Shown here: positions 52,304 to 60,126 of the stretch, piece after piece
Layout: each line of letters starts with the position of its first letter
Numbering within the stretch: position 1 is the first letter of the stretch
Assembly: GCA_965247125.1 (NCBI GenBank)
Contig: CBDFGO010000001.1
Location: 186,001-250,000, forward strand
Origin: CALBJU01 sp965247125
GTDB taxonomy: Bacteria; Bacteroidota; Rhodothermia; Rhodothermales; UBA10348
Length of the DNA stretch: 64,000 nucleotides
Direction: 5' to 3'
Position numbers and translations under genes: made by a program
The notes under the pieces: model-generated
Seen by the model: the letters and a program-made list of their open reading frames with translations, nothing else
Database searches by the model: none
What the model was told of the DNA's origin: nothing

Positions 52304-53359
52304 ATGATCGGCGAAATCGTTTCTGCGCTTGAAGACGCAAATCGGGTTGTGATTACTACACACACCCGGCCCGATGGTGATGCCATAGGCTCCCAGTTGG
52401 CTCTCGGTAACTATTTGTCCTCCAAGGGGAAGAAGGTTTCGATGATCAACTCAGACCCATCGCCCTACAACCTTGAGTGGCTGCCCGGCTCAGCAGAGAT
52501 CATCGTGTATGATGGATCCCTCGAACACGTGGACATGATTGCTTCGGCGGATCTGATCGTAGTGCTGGACACCAACAACCGAATGCGCCTTGGGAATCCG
52601 GGAGACGCGATCAAGAGAGCGTCGGTACCCAGAATCTTAATCGATCACCACACGGATCCCGAGAATTGGTTCGACCTGATGTGGCACCGTGAGTCGGCTT
52701 CGTCAACGGGAGAACTACTCTACGAAATATTTACCGACTGGGATCTGGAGGGAATCGACTCAGCCGTCGCAGCGCCCCTGTATGTGGCCATCATGACCGA
52801 TACCGGCTCCTTTCGATTTTCCAACGTTACTCCCGCACTTCACCGCATGGTCGGTGATCTCGTGGAGCGGGGGGATCTGGATCCGGCTCTGATGTATGCA
52901 GAGGTATATGAGAAGAAGAGTGTCGAAGGACTTCGGCTGATGAGTACCGTCCTGTCGACTGTGCAGCTTCATTTTGGTGGATTGGTCGGCTCCATGGTGA
53001 TCTCGAAACGGAGCCTGCAGGATTCCGGAGCTTCCATAGAAGAAGCCGATGGCTTCGTGAACAACATTCTCTCAATTGAGGGAGTTAAAGTCGCACTGAT
53101 GTTCACGGAAACCGAGCGCGGAACGAAGGTCAGTTTTCGCTCGAAGGAAGATTATCAGGTTCACAAATGGGCCCAAAGCTTTGGCGGAGGAGGACATAGG
53201 AATGCATCGGGAGCTTTCATCAAAGCTGACCTCGAATCGGCCATCAAACGGACGATCGCAGCAGCTTCCAAATTTATAGACATCACTACCACCGGGCAGG
53301 ACGAAGGCATCTCGGATGAAGACGCCGATTATTTGTCCATGCTTGGCGTTCAGAACTGA
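52304..53359 (+). CDS. DHH/DHHA1 phosphoesterase (NrnA-type nano-RNase / pAp phosphatase)
   Basis: The roughly 351-aa protein combines a DHH domain (THTRPDGDAIGSQLAL, VVLDTNNRMRLG, ILIDHHTDPENWFD with the DHH motif) and a C-terminal DHHA1 domain with the substrate loop SFGGGGHRNASGAFI. NrnA-type enzymes degrade 2-5-base RNA fragments and 3'-phosphoadenosine 5'-phosphate. The frame stays open upstream to a TTG at 52226; ATG 52304 is chosen because the conserved region starts just after it. pepA begins 10 bases after its stop. Confidence 0.9.
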   Translation: MIGEIVSALEDANRVVITTHTRPDGDAIGSQLALGNYLSSKGKKVSMINSDPSPYNLEWLPGSAEIIVYDGSLEHVDMIASADLIVVLDTNNRMRLGNPGDAIKRASVPRILIDHHTDPENWFDLMWHRESASSTGELLYEIFTDWDLEGIDSAVAAPLYVAIMTDTGSFRFSNVTPALHRMVGDLVERGDLDPALMYAEVYEKKSVEGLRLMSTVLSTVQLHFGGLVGSMVISKRSLQDSGASIEEADGFVNNILSIEGVKVALMFTETERGTKVSFRSKEDYQVHKWAQSFGGGGHRNASGAFIKADLESAIKRTIAAASKFIDITTTGQDEGISDEDADYLSMLGVQN

Positions 53360-53369
53360 ATCAAGACAC

Positions 53370-54863
53370 ATGAAAGTTTCTGTATCAACCATTTCCATCT
53401 CCGAGCTGGATGTCGATCTGCTGATCGTACCCATCACTTCGGAAGATCTTACGGACGGTCTCGACGAGCTGAGCGATGCATTTGGACCGGTGATCGATCG
53501 GGCCCGGGCAGACGTCAAGGGAGAGACCGGCGATTCTGCGGTTCTGTATCCCGAAGCCGGTACTGCGAAGCGGATAATTCTGGTGGGAATCGGAGAGTCG
53601 TCCTCCGTAGACGCTGAGCGCGTCAGAAATGCGTCGGCCCTGGGCGCCAAGGCAGCGACCCACGTGAAAGCAGAAACGGTGGGAATCGCCGTCCCATCGA
53701 TCGATCTGAGCAGTGATGACACCGCTCAGGCCCTCGTGGAGGGGTTTATCCTGGGATCGTACCGATTCGACCAGTACAGGACGAAAGATGATTCGGGAGA
53801 GTCCGCACAGCGCCTTGTGATTCAGACCACGGATCAGGACAAGCAGGTCCGAAGGGGAGCGGAGAGGGGTAGAATTGTTTCAGAAGCCGTGTGCTCGGCC
53901 AGAGATCTGGTCAACCTGTCCCCGGACGATAAAACACCCATTCTTCTTTCGAAGGCCATAGAAAAGTCGGGCAAAAAACATGGTTACGAAGTATCCGTTT
54001 GGAACAAGGAGCTGATTGAAGAGGAAGGAATGGGCGGACTTCTTGCGGTTAACCGTGGGAGCCAGGACCCTCCGACATTTTCCGTTCTGGAATGGCATCC
54101 CGAGAACGTCCGTAACAGCAGACCGGTTGTTCTGGTGGGAAAAGGCGTGGTCTTCGATACGGGAGGCCTGTCCCTGAAACCCACCAAGAACTCCATGGAC
54201 TCCATGAAGTCAGATATGGCGGGTGCGGCCGCGGTCGTTGGGGCGATGGAAGCGATTGCGAAGCTTGAGCTGCCTCTGTATGTGATTGGACTGATACCGG
54301 CGACCGACAATCGTCCGGGACAAACCGCTTATGTGCCGGGCGACGTGGTGAAAATGCACTCCGGGATGACGGTGGAAGTACTGAACACCGACGCCGAAGG
54401 CAGAATGATTCTGGCCGATGCTCTTTCGTATGCCTCGTCGTTCTACCCCGAAATCGTTATTGAGCTTGCAACCCTCACCGGATCTGCGGTAGTCGCCCTC
54501 GGCGATATTGTGGCAGCAACGATGACGAATGACGAAGAGGGTGCTCAGGAGCGCATCGATGCGATCGTTGCGGCTGGCGCCAGCTCAGGCGACAGGGTTC
54601 ACCCAATGCCAATGTTCGATGAGTACAACGAGCAGTTGAAAAGCACCGTGGCTGATCTGAAGAATGTCGGAACCCGATGGGGCGGGGCCATCACAGCTGC
54701 CAAGTTTTTGGAGCACTTCGTCGACTATCCATGGATTCATGTCGACATCGCTGGACCGGCTTTCCTGGACAAAGCACGGGGTTACAACAAGGCCGGCGGA
54801 AGTGGATTTGGAGTTCGTTTGCTGACTCGCTTTCTCCAGGATCTGTCAGAGACAAAACGCTGA
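53370..54863 (+). CDS. pepA: Leucyl aminopeptidase (M17 family, PepA)
   Basis: The 497-aa dizinc aminopeptidase removes N-terminal residues from peptides in the cytoplasm. The catalytic domain has VGKGVVFDTGGLSLKP (Lys and Asp ligands), MKSDMAGAAAV (Asp), and the family signature NTDAEGRMILADAL (Asp, Glu and catalytic Arg). The N-terminal domain (about 1-160) is the usual macro-like fold. The hexamer-type C-terminal segment GPAFLDKARGYNKAGGSGFG is intact. The start is ATG at 53370, ten bases after the previous stop; an in-frame ATG at 53316 overlaps the DHH gene and lacks homology. Confidence 0.95.
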   Translation: MKVSVSTISISELDVDLLIVPITSEDLTDGLDELSDAFGPVIDRARADVKGETGDSAVLYPEAGTAKRIILVGIGESSSVDAERVRNASALGAKAATHVKAETVGIAVPSIDLSSDDTAQALVEGFILGSYRFDQYRTKDDSGESAQRLVIQTTDQDKQVRRGAERGRIVSEAVCSARDLVNLSPDDKTPILLSKAIEKSGKKHGYEVSVWNKELIEEEGMGGLLAVNRGSQDPPTFSVLEWHPENVRNSRPVVLVGKGVVFDTGGLSLKPTKNSMDSMKSDMAGAAAVVGAMEAIAKLELPLYVIGLIPATDNRPGQTAYVPGDVVKMHSGMTVEVLNTDAEGRMILADALSYASSFYPEIVIELATLTGSAVVALGDIVAATMTNDEEGAQERIDAIVAAGASSGDRVHPMPMFDEYNEQLKSTVADLKNVGTRWGGAITAAKFLEHFVDYPWIHVDIAGPAFLDKARGYNKAGGSGFGVRLLTRFLQDLSETKR

Positions 54864-54880
54864 CATTAATCTGACAGTCC

Positions 54881-55873
54881 ATGTCCCCATCCGAAGGCCC
54901 ATCGTTTGCTTCTCGACCTCGGATTGCCGTCTCAATCGGGGATCCGAACGGTGTGGGTCCTGAAGTATTTCTCAAGTGCTTCTCGAATGACTCGCTGACC
55001 GATCAGGTAGAATTGATTCCGGTAGGCTCAAGCAGCGTACTGGACTACTACCGAAACCTCCTTAATATTAAGGGAGGCAACGACTTGCTTGTTGATGTGA
55101 GCGAACCGATGGGGTTCAAGCTCACTCCGGGGAAAGTGGATTCATGCGCGGGCGAGCTTTCCATGGTTTGCGTAGAACGGGCGACCGACATGTGCCTGGC
55201 CGGAGAGGTCCAGGCAATGGTGACCTGTCCCATCTCCAAAGAAGCGATTTCAGCAGCTGGTTACAATTTTCTCGGGCATACTGAGTTCATTGCCGAGCGA
55301 AGCGAGGCGAATTCTTATCTCATGATGATGGTGTCAGGAGAGTTGCGGATGGGCCTGGTGACGGCGCACATTCCCCTGGGCGAAGTGCGGGGGCAGATTA
55401 CGCAAGTCGGGATCACGAACACGATCTCCGTTATGGCCAGCGCCCTGCGTTCAGATTTTGGAATAGGACAACCACGCATCGCCGTCCTGGGACTGAATCC
55501 CCACGCGGGAGACGGAGGAGTCTTAGGAAGGGAAGAGGCGGACATCATCATTCCCGCAATCCGATCCATTGGCAGCGACACGAATGTCAGCGGCCCCTTT
55601 CCTGCGGATGGTTTCTTCGGCAGAGCTGCATGGAAGTCTTTTGACGGCGTCGTGGCGATGTACCACGATCAGGGGTTGGTACCATTCAAAACGCTCTCGT
55701 TTGGAAAGGGCGTCAACGTGACGGCAGGATTGCCCATCGTTCGCACCTCCCCGGACCATGGAACGGCATTCGATATCGCGGGTCGTGGGGTTGCCGAGGA
55801 GGGTAGTTTGCACGAGGCAATTTTGCTCGCCGCTGAGATCACGGCTCGAAGGGCTGAAGCCCCGGCAACATAA
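54881..55873 (+). CDS. pdxA: 4-hydroxythreonine-4-phosphate dehydrogenase PdxA
   Basis: The 330-aa dehydrogenase of PLP synthesis oxidises 4-phosphohydroxy-L-threonine to the precursor that PdxJ uses. Family blocks are ISIGDPNGVGPE at the N-terminus (seen as VSIGDPNGVGPEV), CPISKEAISAAGYNFLGHTE with a zinc-ligand His, VTAHIPLGEVRGQI, LGLNPHAGDGG and YHDQGLVPFKTL with further His ligands, and LPIVRTSPDHGTAFDIAG. It lies 17 bases after pepA. Together with pdxH it supports PLP formation, which alr and the cystathionine synthase of this window require. Confidence 0.96.
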   Translation: MSPSEGPSFASRPRIAVSIGDPNGVGPEVFLKCFSNDSLTDQVELIPVGSSSVLDYYRNLLNIKGGNDLLVDVSEPMGFKLTPGKVDSCAGELSMVCVERATDMCLAGEVQAMVTCPISKEAISAAGYNFLGHTEFIAERSEANSYLMMMVSGELRMGLVTAHIPLGEVRGQITQVGITNTISVMASALRSDFGIGQPRIAVLGLNPHAGDGGVLGREEADIIIPAIRSIGSDTNVSGPFPADGFFGRAAWKSFDGVVAMYHDQGLVPFKTLSFGKGVNVTAGLPIVRTSPDHGTAFDIAGRGVAEEGSLHEAILLAAEITARRAEAPAT

Positions 55874-55884
55874 ACCGCGCTTTA

Positions 55885-56676
55885 TTGAACTTGGTCAAGC
55901 CATATACCGCCCTCGCAGATGTATACGATGTCGCAATGGATCATGTCGACTATGAGGGGTGGGCCGATTTTATTCTGCATCTGATCGCCGACGAAGCCGA
56001 CGAAGCCGACGAAACCGACGAAACCGATGCGGCCGAAAAAGCGAAGCCGAGCATTCTGGAACTCGGATGTGGGACCGGTCTTCTGACGGAGCAGTTGCTC
56101 GTTCAGTCCGATCATTTTGTGCTCGCGACCGACGCATCTGCACATATGCTCCGAATTGCCCGAGAGCGCCTTCTGCCTCATAAGGGTCAGTTTCAGGTAG
56201 AACAACTCGATTTCGAATCCGGCTGGAACGAGTTTGAAGAGAGTGCAGACGTTGTGCTCCTGATGTATGATGGATTCAACTACATCCTCACCCTTGAGGG
56301 CGTTTCGAAGTTTTTGGATGGAGTAGGACACAGCCTGAATGAAGGTGGGATGGTGCTGTTTGACCAGAGTACTCCCGCAAATTCAATCAACAACGCCGAG
56401 TATTTCGAGGATGCAGGATCTGCTGGTGACGTTGAATTCGTCCGTAAGAGCACCTACGACGTGAAGAGCGGTCTGCACACGACTGAATTCGAGATTTTGT
56501 CTCAGAAGGGTCGGTTCTACGAAAAACACATTCAGCGAGCCTGGACGAGAAAGGAAATAATGGGAGCAGTGGAAAATTCCAGCCTTAAAGTCCGGGCCAC
56601 TTTTGATGGGTTCAGTCTGGACCCTGCTGATGATGATTCAGAGCGCATACACTGGGTTCTCGAAAAAGAATTCTGA
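55885..56676 (+). CDS. Class I SAM-dependent methyltransferase with acidic repeat insert
   Basis: The 263-aa protein has a SAM-binding motif I ILELGCGTGLLTEQL, motif II region LATDASAHMLRIARERL, and ADVVLLMYDGFNYILTLEG (post-II). The C-terminal half is typical of small-molecule methyltransferases; the substrate is unknown. Residues about 36-52 are an acidic repeat (ADEADEADETDETDAAE) encoded by 9-bp tandem units at about 55990-56030, placed just before motif I. The start is a TTG at 55885 or 55891; the first in-frame ATG (codon 17) would remove part of the conserved AxxYD region, so a TTG start is likely. Confidence 0.85.
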   Translation: MNLVKPYTALADVYDVAMDHVDYEGWADFILHLIADEADEADETDETDAAEKAKPSILELGCGTGLLTEQLLVQSDHFVLATDASAHMLRIARERLLPHKGQFQVEQLDFESGWNEFEESADVVLLMYDGFNYILTLEGVSKFLDGVGHSLNEGGMVLFDQSTPANSINNAEYFEDAGSAGDVEFVRKSTYDVKSGLHTTEFEILSQKGRFYEKHIQRAWTRKEIMGAVENSSLKVRATFDGFSLDPADDDSERIHWVLEKEF

Positions 56677-56712
56677 GAGGCATCCATCGTCATTAATTTT
56701 TCCGATTCCCAG

Positions 56713-56742
56713 AGTCTATTTTGCCCCAGTCCATTTTGCCCC
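56713..56742. repeat. 15-bp tandem duplication upstream of the FtsE-like gene
   Basis: AGTCTATTTTGCCCC (56713-56727) is followed directly by AGTCCATTTTGCCCC (56728-56742), differing at one base. It lies about 110-140 bases before the GTG start of the ATPase gene. Its TATTTTG core resembles a -7 box, but no matching -33 is seen. Confidence 0.7.
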
Positions 56743-56850
56743 CGTCTTTTTTGATTGGCGGGATTCAAAAATGGGTTCATCTTCTGGCTTACCCCGTTGG
56801 GATTCCCGTAATTTTATGTCAGCCCATCATTCGCAGACCTTCTATCGCTC

Positions 56851-57540
56851 GTGATTGAACTCTCCAATGTGTCAATTTCTTACCCCGTCGCGGGCACGAC
56901 CCCCATTCCGGTGCTGGAAAACGTTTCGATGAAAATCGAGCGGGGTGAAATGATTTATCTGGTCGGGCCCACGGGAAGCGGCAAGAGTTCTCTCCTCAAG
57001 CTGTTGTACATGGACCTGCTCCCTGACACGGGTATTCTTCGTGTCGCAGATTACCGATCGGACAAGATGAAGCCATCTGATCTTCCATATTTGCGGAGGT
57101 CGCTGGGCGTGGTCTTTCAGGACTTCCAGTTGTTGCCCGACAGAAACGTGTTTGATAATGTCGCTTTCGCCCAGTACGTAACGGGCAATCGCGGCAAGCC
57201 GGTTAAAAATCGAGTGCTGCATGTTTTGTCGAGGGTTGGCCTGAGTCATAAACGGAGGCGATTTCCTCACGAACTATCGGGAGGTGAGCAGCAGCGCGTC
57301 GTGATAGCACGGGCAATCATCAACCAGCCCTATATCATGCTCGCCGACGAACCAACCGGTAATCTGGATCCGACGGTGGCTGACGATATTCAAAAATTGC
57401 TGATTGGATTGCATCGGTCCGGCATGACGGTAATCATTGCGACACATGATTATCGACTCGTTCGAAACTTTCCCGCGCGGACGCTGGCGGTGATGAATCG
57501 CAGAATTGTAGAAGTCGATCCGCGCTCGCTCGTCAGCTGA
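56851..57540 (+). CDS. ftsE: FtsE-like cell-division ABC ATPase
   Basis: The 229-aa ATPase has FtsE features: IELSNVSISYPVAG at the N-terminus, Walker A LVGPTGSGKSSLLKLLY, LRRSLGVVFQDFQLLPDRNV, signature ELSGGEQQRVVIARAI, Walker B MLADEPTGNLDP and H-loop IATHDYRLV. FtsEX couples ATP use to peptidoglycan hydrolase activation at the septum. FtsX is not encoded next to it, which is unusual in many phyla but common in Bacteroidota. The start is GTG at 56851, directly before the conserved sequence. The next gene, 231 bases on, is unrelated. Confidence 0.85.
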   Translation: MIELSNVSISYPVAGTTPIPVLENVSMKIERGEMIYLVGPTGSGKSSLLKLLYMDLLPDTGILRVADYRSDKMKPSDLPYLRRSLGVVFQDFQLLPDRNVFDNVAFAQYVTGNRGKPVKNRVLHVLSRVGLSHKRRRFPHELSGGEQQRVVIARAIINQPYIMLADEPTGNLDPTVADDIQKLLIGLHRSGMTVIIATHDYRLVRNFPARTLAVMNRRIVEVDPRSLVS

Positions 57541-57581
57541 GGCACTTTTTTGCCATCTCTTTTCAGGCCCACCCGGAGTGG

Positions 57582-57613
57582 TTTGCTCACCGAGGGGCAT
57601 CGCGTTATATTGC
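57582..57613 (+). promoter_or_regulatory. Candidate promoter of the Na+/alanine symporter gene
   Basis: TTTG (57582-57585), a 20-base spacer and TATATTGC (57606-57613) match the Bacteroidota TTTG-N19-21-TAnnTTTG layout except for the end of the -7 box. It is about 160 bases before the symporter start and after the FtsE-like gene, implying separate transcription with a long leader. Confidence 0.4.
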
Positions 57614-57771
57614 CGCCTATTCGTTTAAAACGGCCTTTTGAGCTGGATGTTTTCGAACGGATCGGAGTTGATTTTAGACGAGCAGTCTCATTCCACTCCG
57701 AGCAGCACGAAAGAAAATCCCATCTCTACTCACGAGGGTCGACGCTACTTTCGCAATCAAGTCACTGATCA

Positions 57772-59463
57772 ATGGAAGCATTAGAGCACTTTATCAATCT
57801 TGCAAATAACTTGCTGTCACCCGTACTGGTCGTCGGACTCTTGGGTGCTGGGGCGTATTTGACTCTGCGTCTCGGATTCATTCAGCTTCGAAAATTAGGA
57901 CATGGTTTCGCCGTTACTTCGGGGAAATACGATGACCCGAATGACCCTGGGGACGTATCGCACTTCCAGGCTCTGACGACTGCACTTTCAGCAACCGTTG
58001 GAACCGGTAACATCGCCGGCGTTGCCCTCGCGATTCACTGGGGAGGTCCCGGGGCCCTGTTCTGGATGTGGATGACGGCGCTGCTCGGCATGGCGACCAA
58101 GTACAGCGAAGTTACGCTAGCCCAACACTACCGCGTCAATATGGATGGCGGAGCTAAGTGGGACGGCTCGGTTGCCGGCGGACCGATGTATTACATCGAA
58201 CAAGGTATTAAAGACGTATTTGGATGGAACTGGAAACCGGTCGCGGCTTTTTTCGCATTCATGTTGATGATCACTTCCTTTTTTACGGGGAATGCCATTC
58301 AGTCCAACACGATCGCCACGCAGGTAGCCGATAATTTTGGCATTGATACCTGGATAACAGGGCTTGTAACAGCGGGAATCGTTGGAGCGGTCATTATCGG
58401 TGGGATCAAGCGAATTGGCAGGGTAACCAGCATTCTGGCACCTGTCATGGCAACGGTTTACGTCGCCGCAGCTCTCGTCGTGCTGTTCCTCAATATTGAT
58501 CTGATTGGACCTGCGTTCGGAACGATCTTCCGTGAAGCCTTCAATCCCACAGCAGGTGTAGCCGGTACCGGAATGGGCGTCTTCCTCTTCACCCTTCGGT
58601 ACGGGGTTCAGCGAGGCCTGTTCTCGAACGAGGCTGGACAGGGTTCGGCCCCAATTGCCCACTCCGCAGCGAAGACGGATGAGCCAGTTTCGGAAGGCGT
58701 CGTCGCGCTGCTCGAACCATTCATCGATACCATTGTCATCTGTACAATGACGGGTCTGGTCATTGTTTCGACAGGTGTATTTAGTGCCAAAGTGCCCACG
58801 ACACTCTCTCTAAATGATGGAAACATTTCATATGTCAACATCGATGATACAGGTAGCTTCTCTGGAGTCTCAGATCCTGAAATATTCCAGATAGATGACG
58901 GCTATCCCGTGATCGAGTCAGATTCGGATCCTCGGTTCGCGTTCTACGACATCTCAGTGGACCGCTTCTTTACGGATGAAGCCCAGACCGTTCCTTTCTC
59001 AGGATCTGTGTTTCCGAGCGAGGATAGGGCAGAATCTCCGGATGGGATGGTGTATCCGACATTATATGGGGATGCGGGTCGAAACAGTTCGCCGCTCACC
59101 ACCCTTGGCTTCGAGCAGGGCCTCGCTCCTATCGGGCTCGGTTGGCTGGGTAAATACATCGTACTTATCAGTGTATTCCTGTTTGCCGTATCTACGGCAA
59201 TATCCTGGAGTTACTACGGAGATCGTTGCGCGAACTACCTGTGGGGACGAAAGGCAATCTTACCCTATAAGTTTGTATTCCTGATTTTCCACTTCCTCGG
59301 AGCGGTCGTCGCGGTGACTACAATCTGGGATCTGGGAGACGTGGCGTTGTCGCTCGTTACCCTTCCAAACGTCATTGCGTTGATTCTTCTGTCTGGACTT
59401 CTGAAGAGGGTTACGGACGATTACTTTGAACGGAAGCCATGGATTAAGAAGGATGCAGTGTAG
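57772..59463 (+). CDS. Sodium:alanine symporter family transporter (AGCS)
   Basis: The 563-aa carrier has about 11 membrane helices and AGCS signatures: GLLGAGAYLTLRLGFIQLRK, FQALTTALSATVGTGNIAGV (the conserved TVGTGNI Na+/substrate loop), GPGALFWMWMTALLGMATKY and QRGLFSNEAGQGSAPIAHSA. It imports alanine or glycine with Na+. Between about residues 340 and 435 there is an acidic extracytoplasmic insertion of some 85 residues (VNIDDTGSFSGVSDPEIFQI and following) that standard AGCS proteins of about 450-480 aa lack. The C-terminal helices (FLFAVSTAISWSYYGDRCAN) are normal. Confidence 0.92.
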   Translation: MEALEHFINLANNLLSPVLVVGLLGAGAYLTLRLGFIQLRKLGHGFAVTSGKYDDPNDPGDVSHFQALTTALSATVGTGNIAGVALAIHWGGPGALFWMWMTALLGMATKYSEVTLAQHYRVNMDGGAKWDGSVAGGPMYYIEQGIKDVFGWNWKPVAAFFAFMLMITSFFTGNAIQSNTIATQVADNFGIDTWITGLVTAGIVGAVIIGGIKRIGRVTSILAPVMATVYVAAALVVLFLNIDLIGPAFGTIFREAFNPTAGVAGTGMGVFLFTLRYGVQRGLFSNEAGQGSAPIAHSAAKTDEPVSEGVVALLEPFIDTIVICTMTGLVIVSTGVFSAKVPTTLSLNDGNISYVNIDDTGSFSGVSDPEIFQIDDGYPVIESDSDPRFAFYDISVDRFFTDEAQTVPFSGSVFPSEDRAESPDGMVYPTLYGDAGRNSSPLTTLGFEQGLAPIGLGWLGKYIVLISVFLFAVSTAISWSYYGDRCANYLWGRKAILPYKFVFLIFHFLGAVVAVTTIWDLGDVALSLVTLPNVIALILLSGLLKRVTDDYFERKPWIKKDAV

Positions 59464-59491
59464 TCGGGCGGGAAATTAAATCACGATAGGC

Positions 59492-60118
59492 ATGGGAAGC
59501 GTTCAGGTCATTGAGCATCCGATACTGAAGCGGGACCTGACTGTCTTGCGTCGAGCGGATACTCCGTACGGACTGTTCCGCTCAACCATCAAGGAAATTT
59601 CTTCGATTCTGGCATACGAAGTCTTTCGCACACTTCGCGTGCGCACAATCGATGTCCAGACTCCGATGGAGCTGACAGATGGGCACGAAGTTGACGAAGA
59701 AGTGATCGTGGTCCCCATCATGCGTGCTGGACTTGGAATGATCGATGGTTTCGTTCATTACCTGCCCGAAGCACGGGTGGGACACCTGGGGATGTATCGG
59801 GATGAAACGACCCACGAACCGGTAGACTACTACTCCAACATCCCTTCAGGAATCGAAAATGCTCGGGTCATTGTGGTTGATCCCATGCTCGCGACCGGTG
59901 GTAGTGCTGCTGGAGCGATACGCCACCTGAAAAAACTGGGCGCCCAACACATCACTCTGGTCACCCTTGTTTCTGCCCCTGAGGGGATTGAGCTCGTCCA
60001 GTCCGGTCACCCTGATGTAGACATCTTCACCGCCGTCATTGACCGGGAACTCGACGAAAACGCCTATATCCGCCCTGGTCTCGGAGATGCCGGTGACCGA
60101 ATTTTTGGAACCAGTTAA
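59492..60118 (+). CDS. upp: Uracil phosphoribosyltransferase
   Basis: The 208-aa salvage enzyme makes UMP from uracil and PRPP. Visible motifs are VIEHPILKRDLTVLRRADTP at the N-terminus, VVPIMRAGLGMIDGFVHYLP, the PRPP-binding VVDPMLATGGSAAGAI, and the C-terminal uracil site YIRPGLGDAGDRIFGT. Length is standard. It lies 28 bases after the symporter gene and eight bases before the NhaC-type antiporter gene, so the three may form one transcript. It can use the uracil produced by the psuG product. Confidence 0.96.
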   Translation: MGSVQVIEHPILKRDLTVLRRADTPYGLFRSTIKEISSILAYEVFRTLRVRTIDVQTPMELTDGHEVDEEVIVVPIMRAGLGMIDGFVHYLPEARVGHLGMYRDETTHEPVDYYSNIPSGIENARVIVVDPMLATGGSAAGAIRHLKKLGAQHITLVTLVSAPEGIELVQSGHPDVDIFTAVIDRELDENAYIRPGLGDAGDRIFGTS

Positions 60119-60126
60119 AATTCCTT

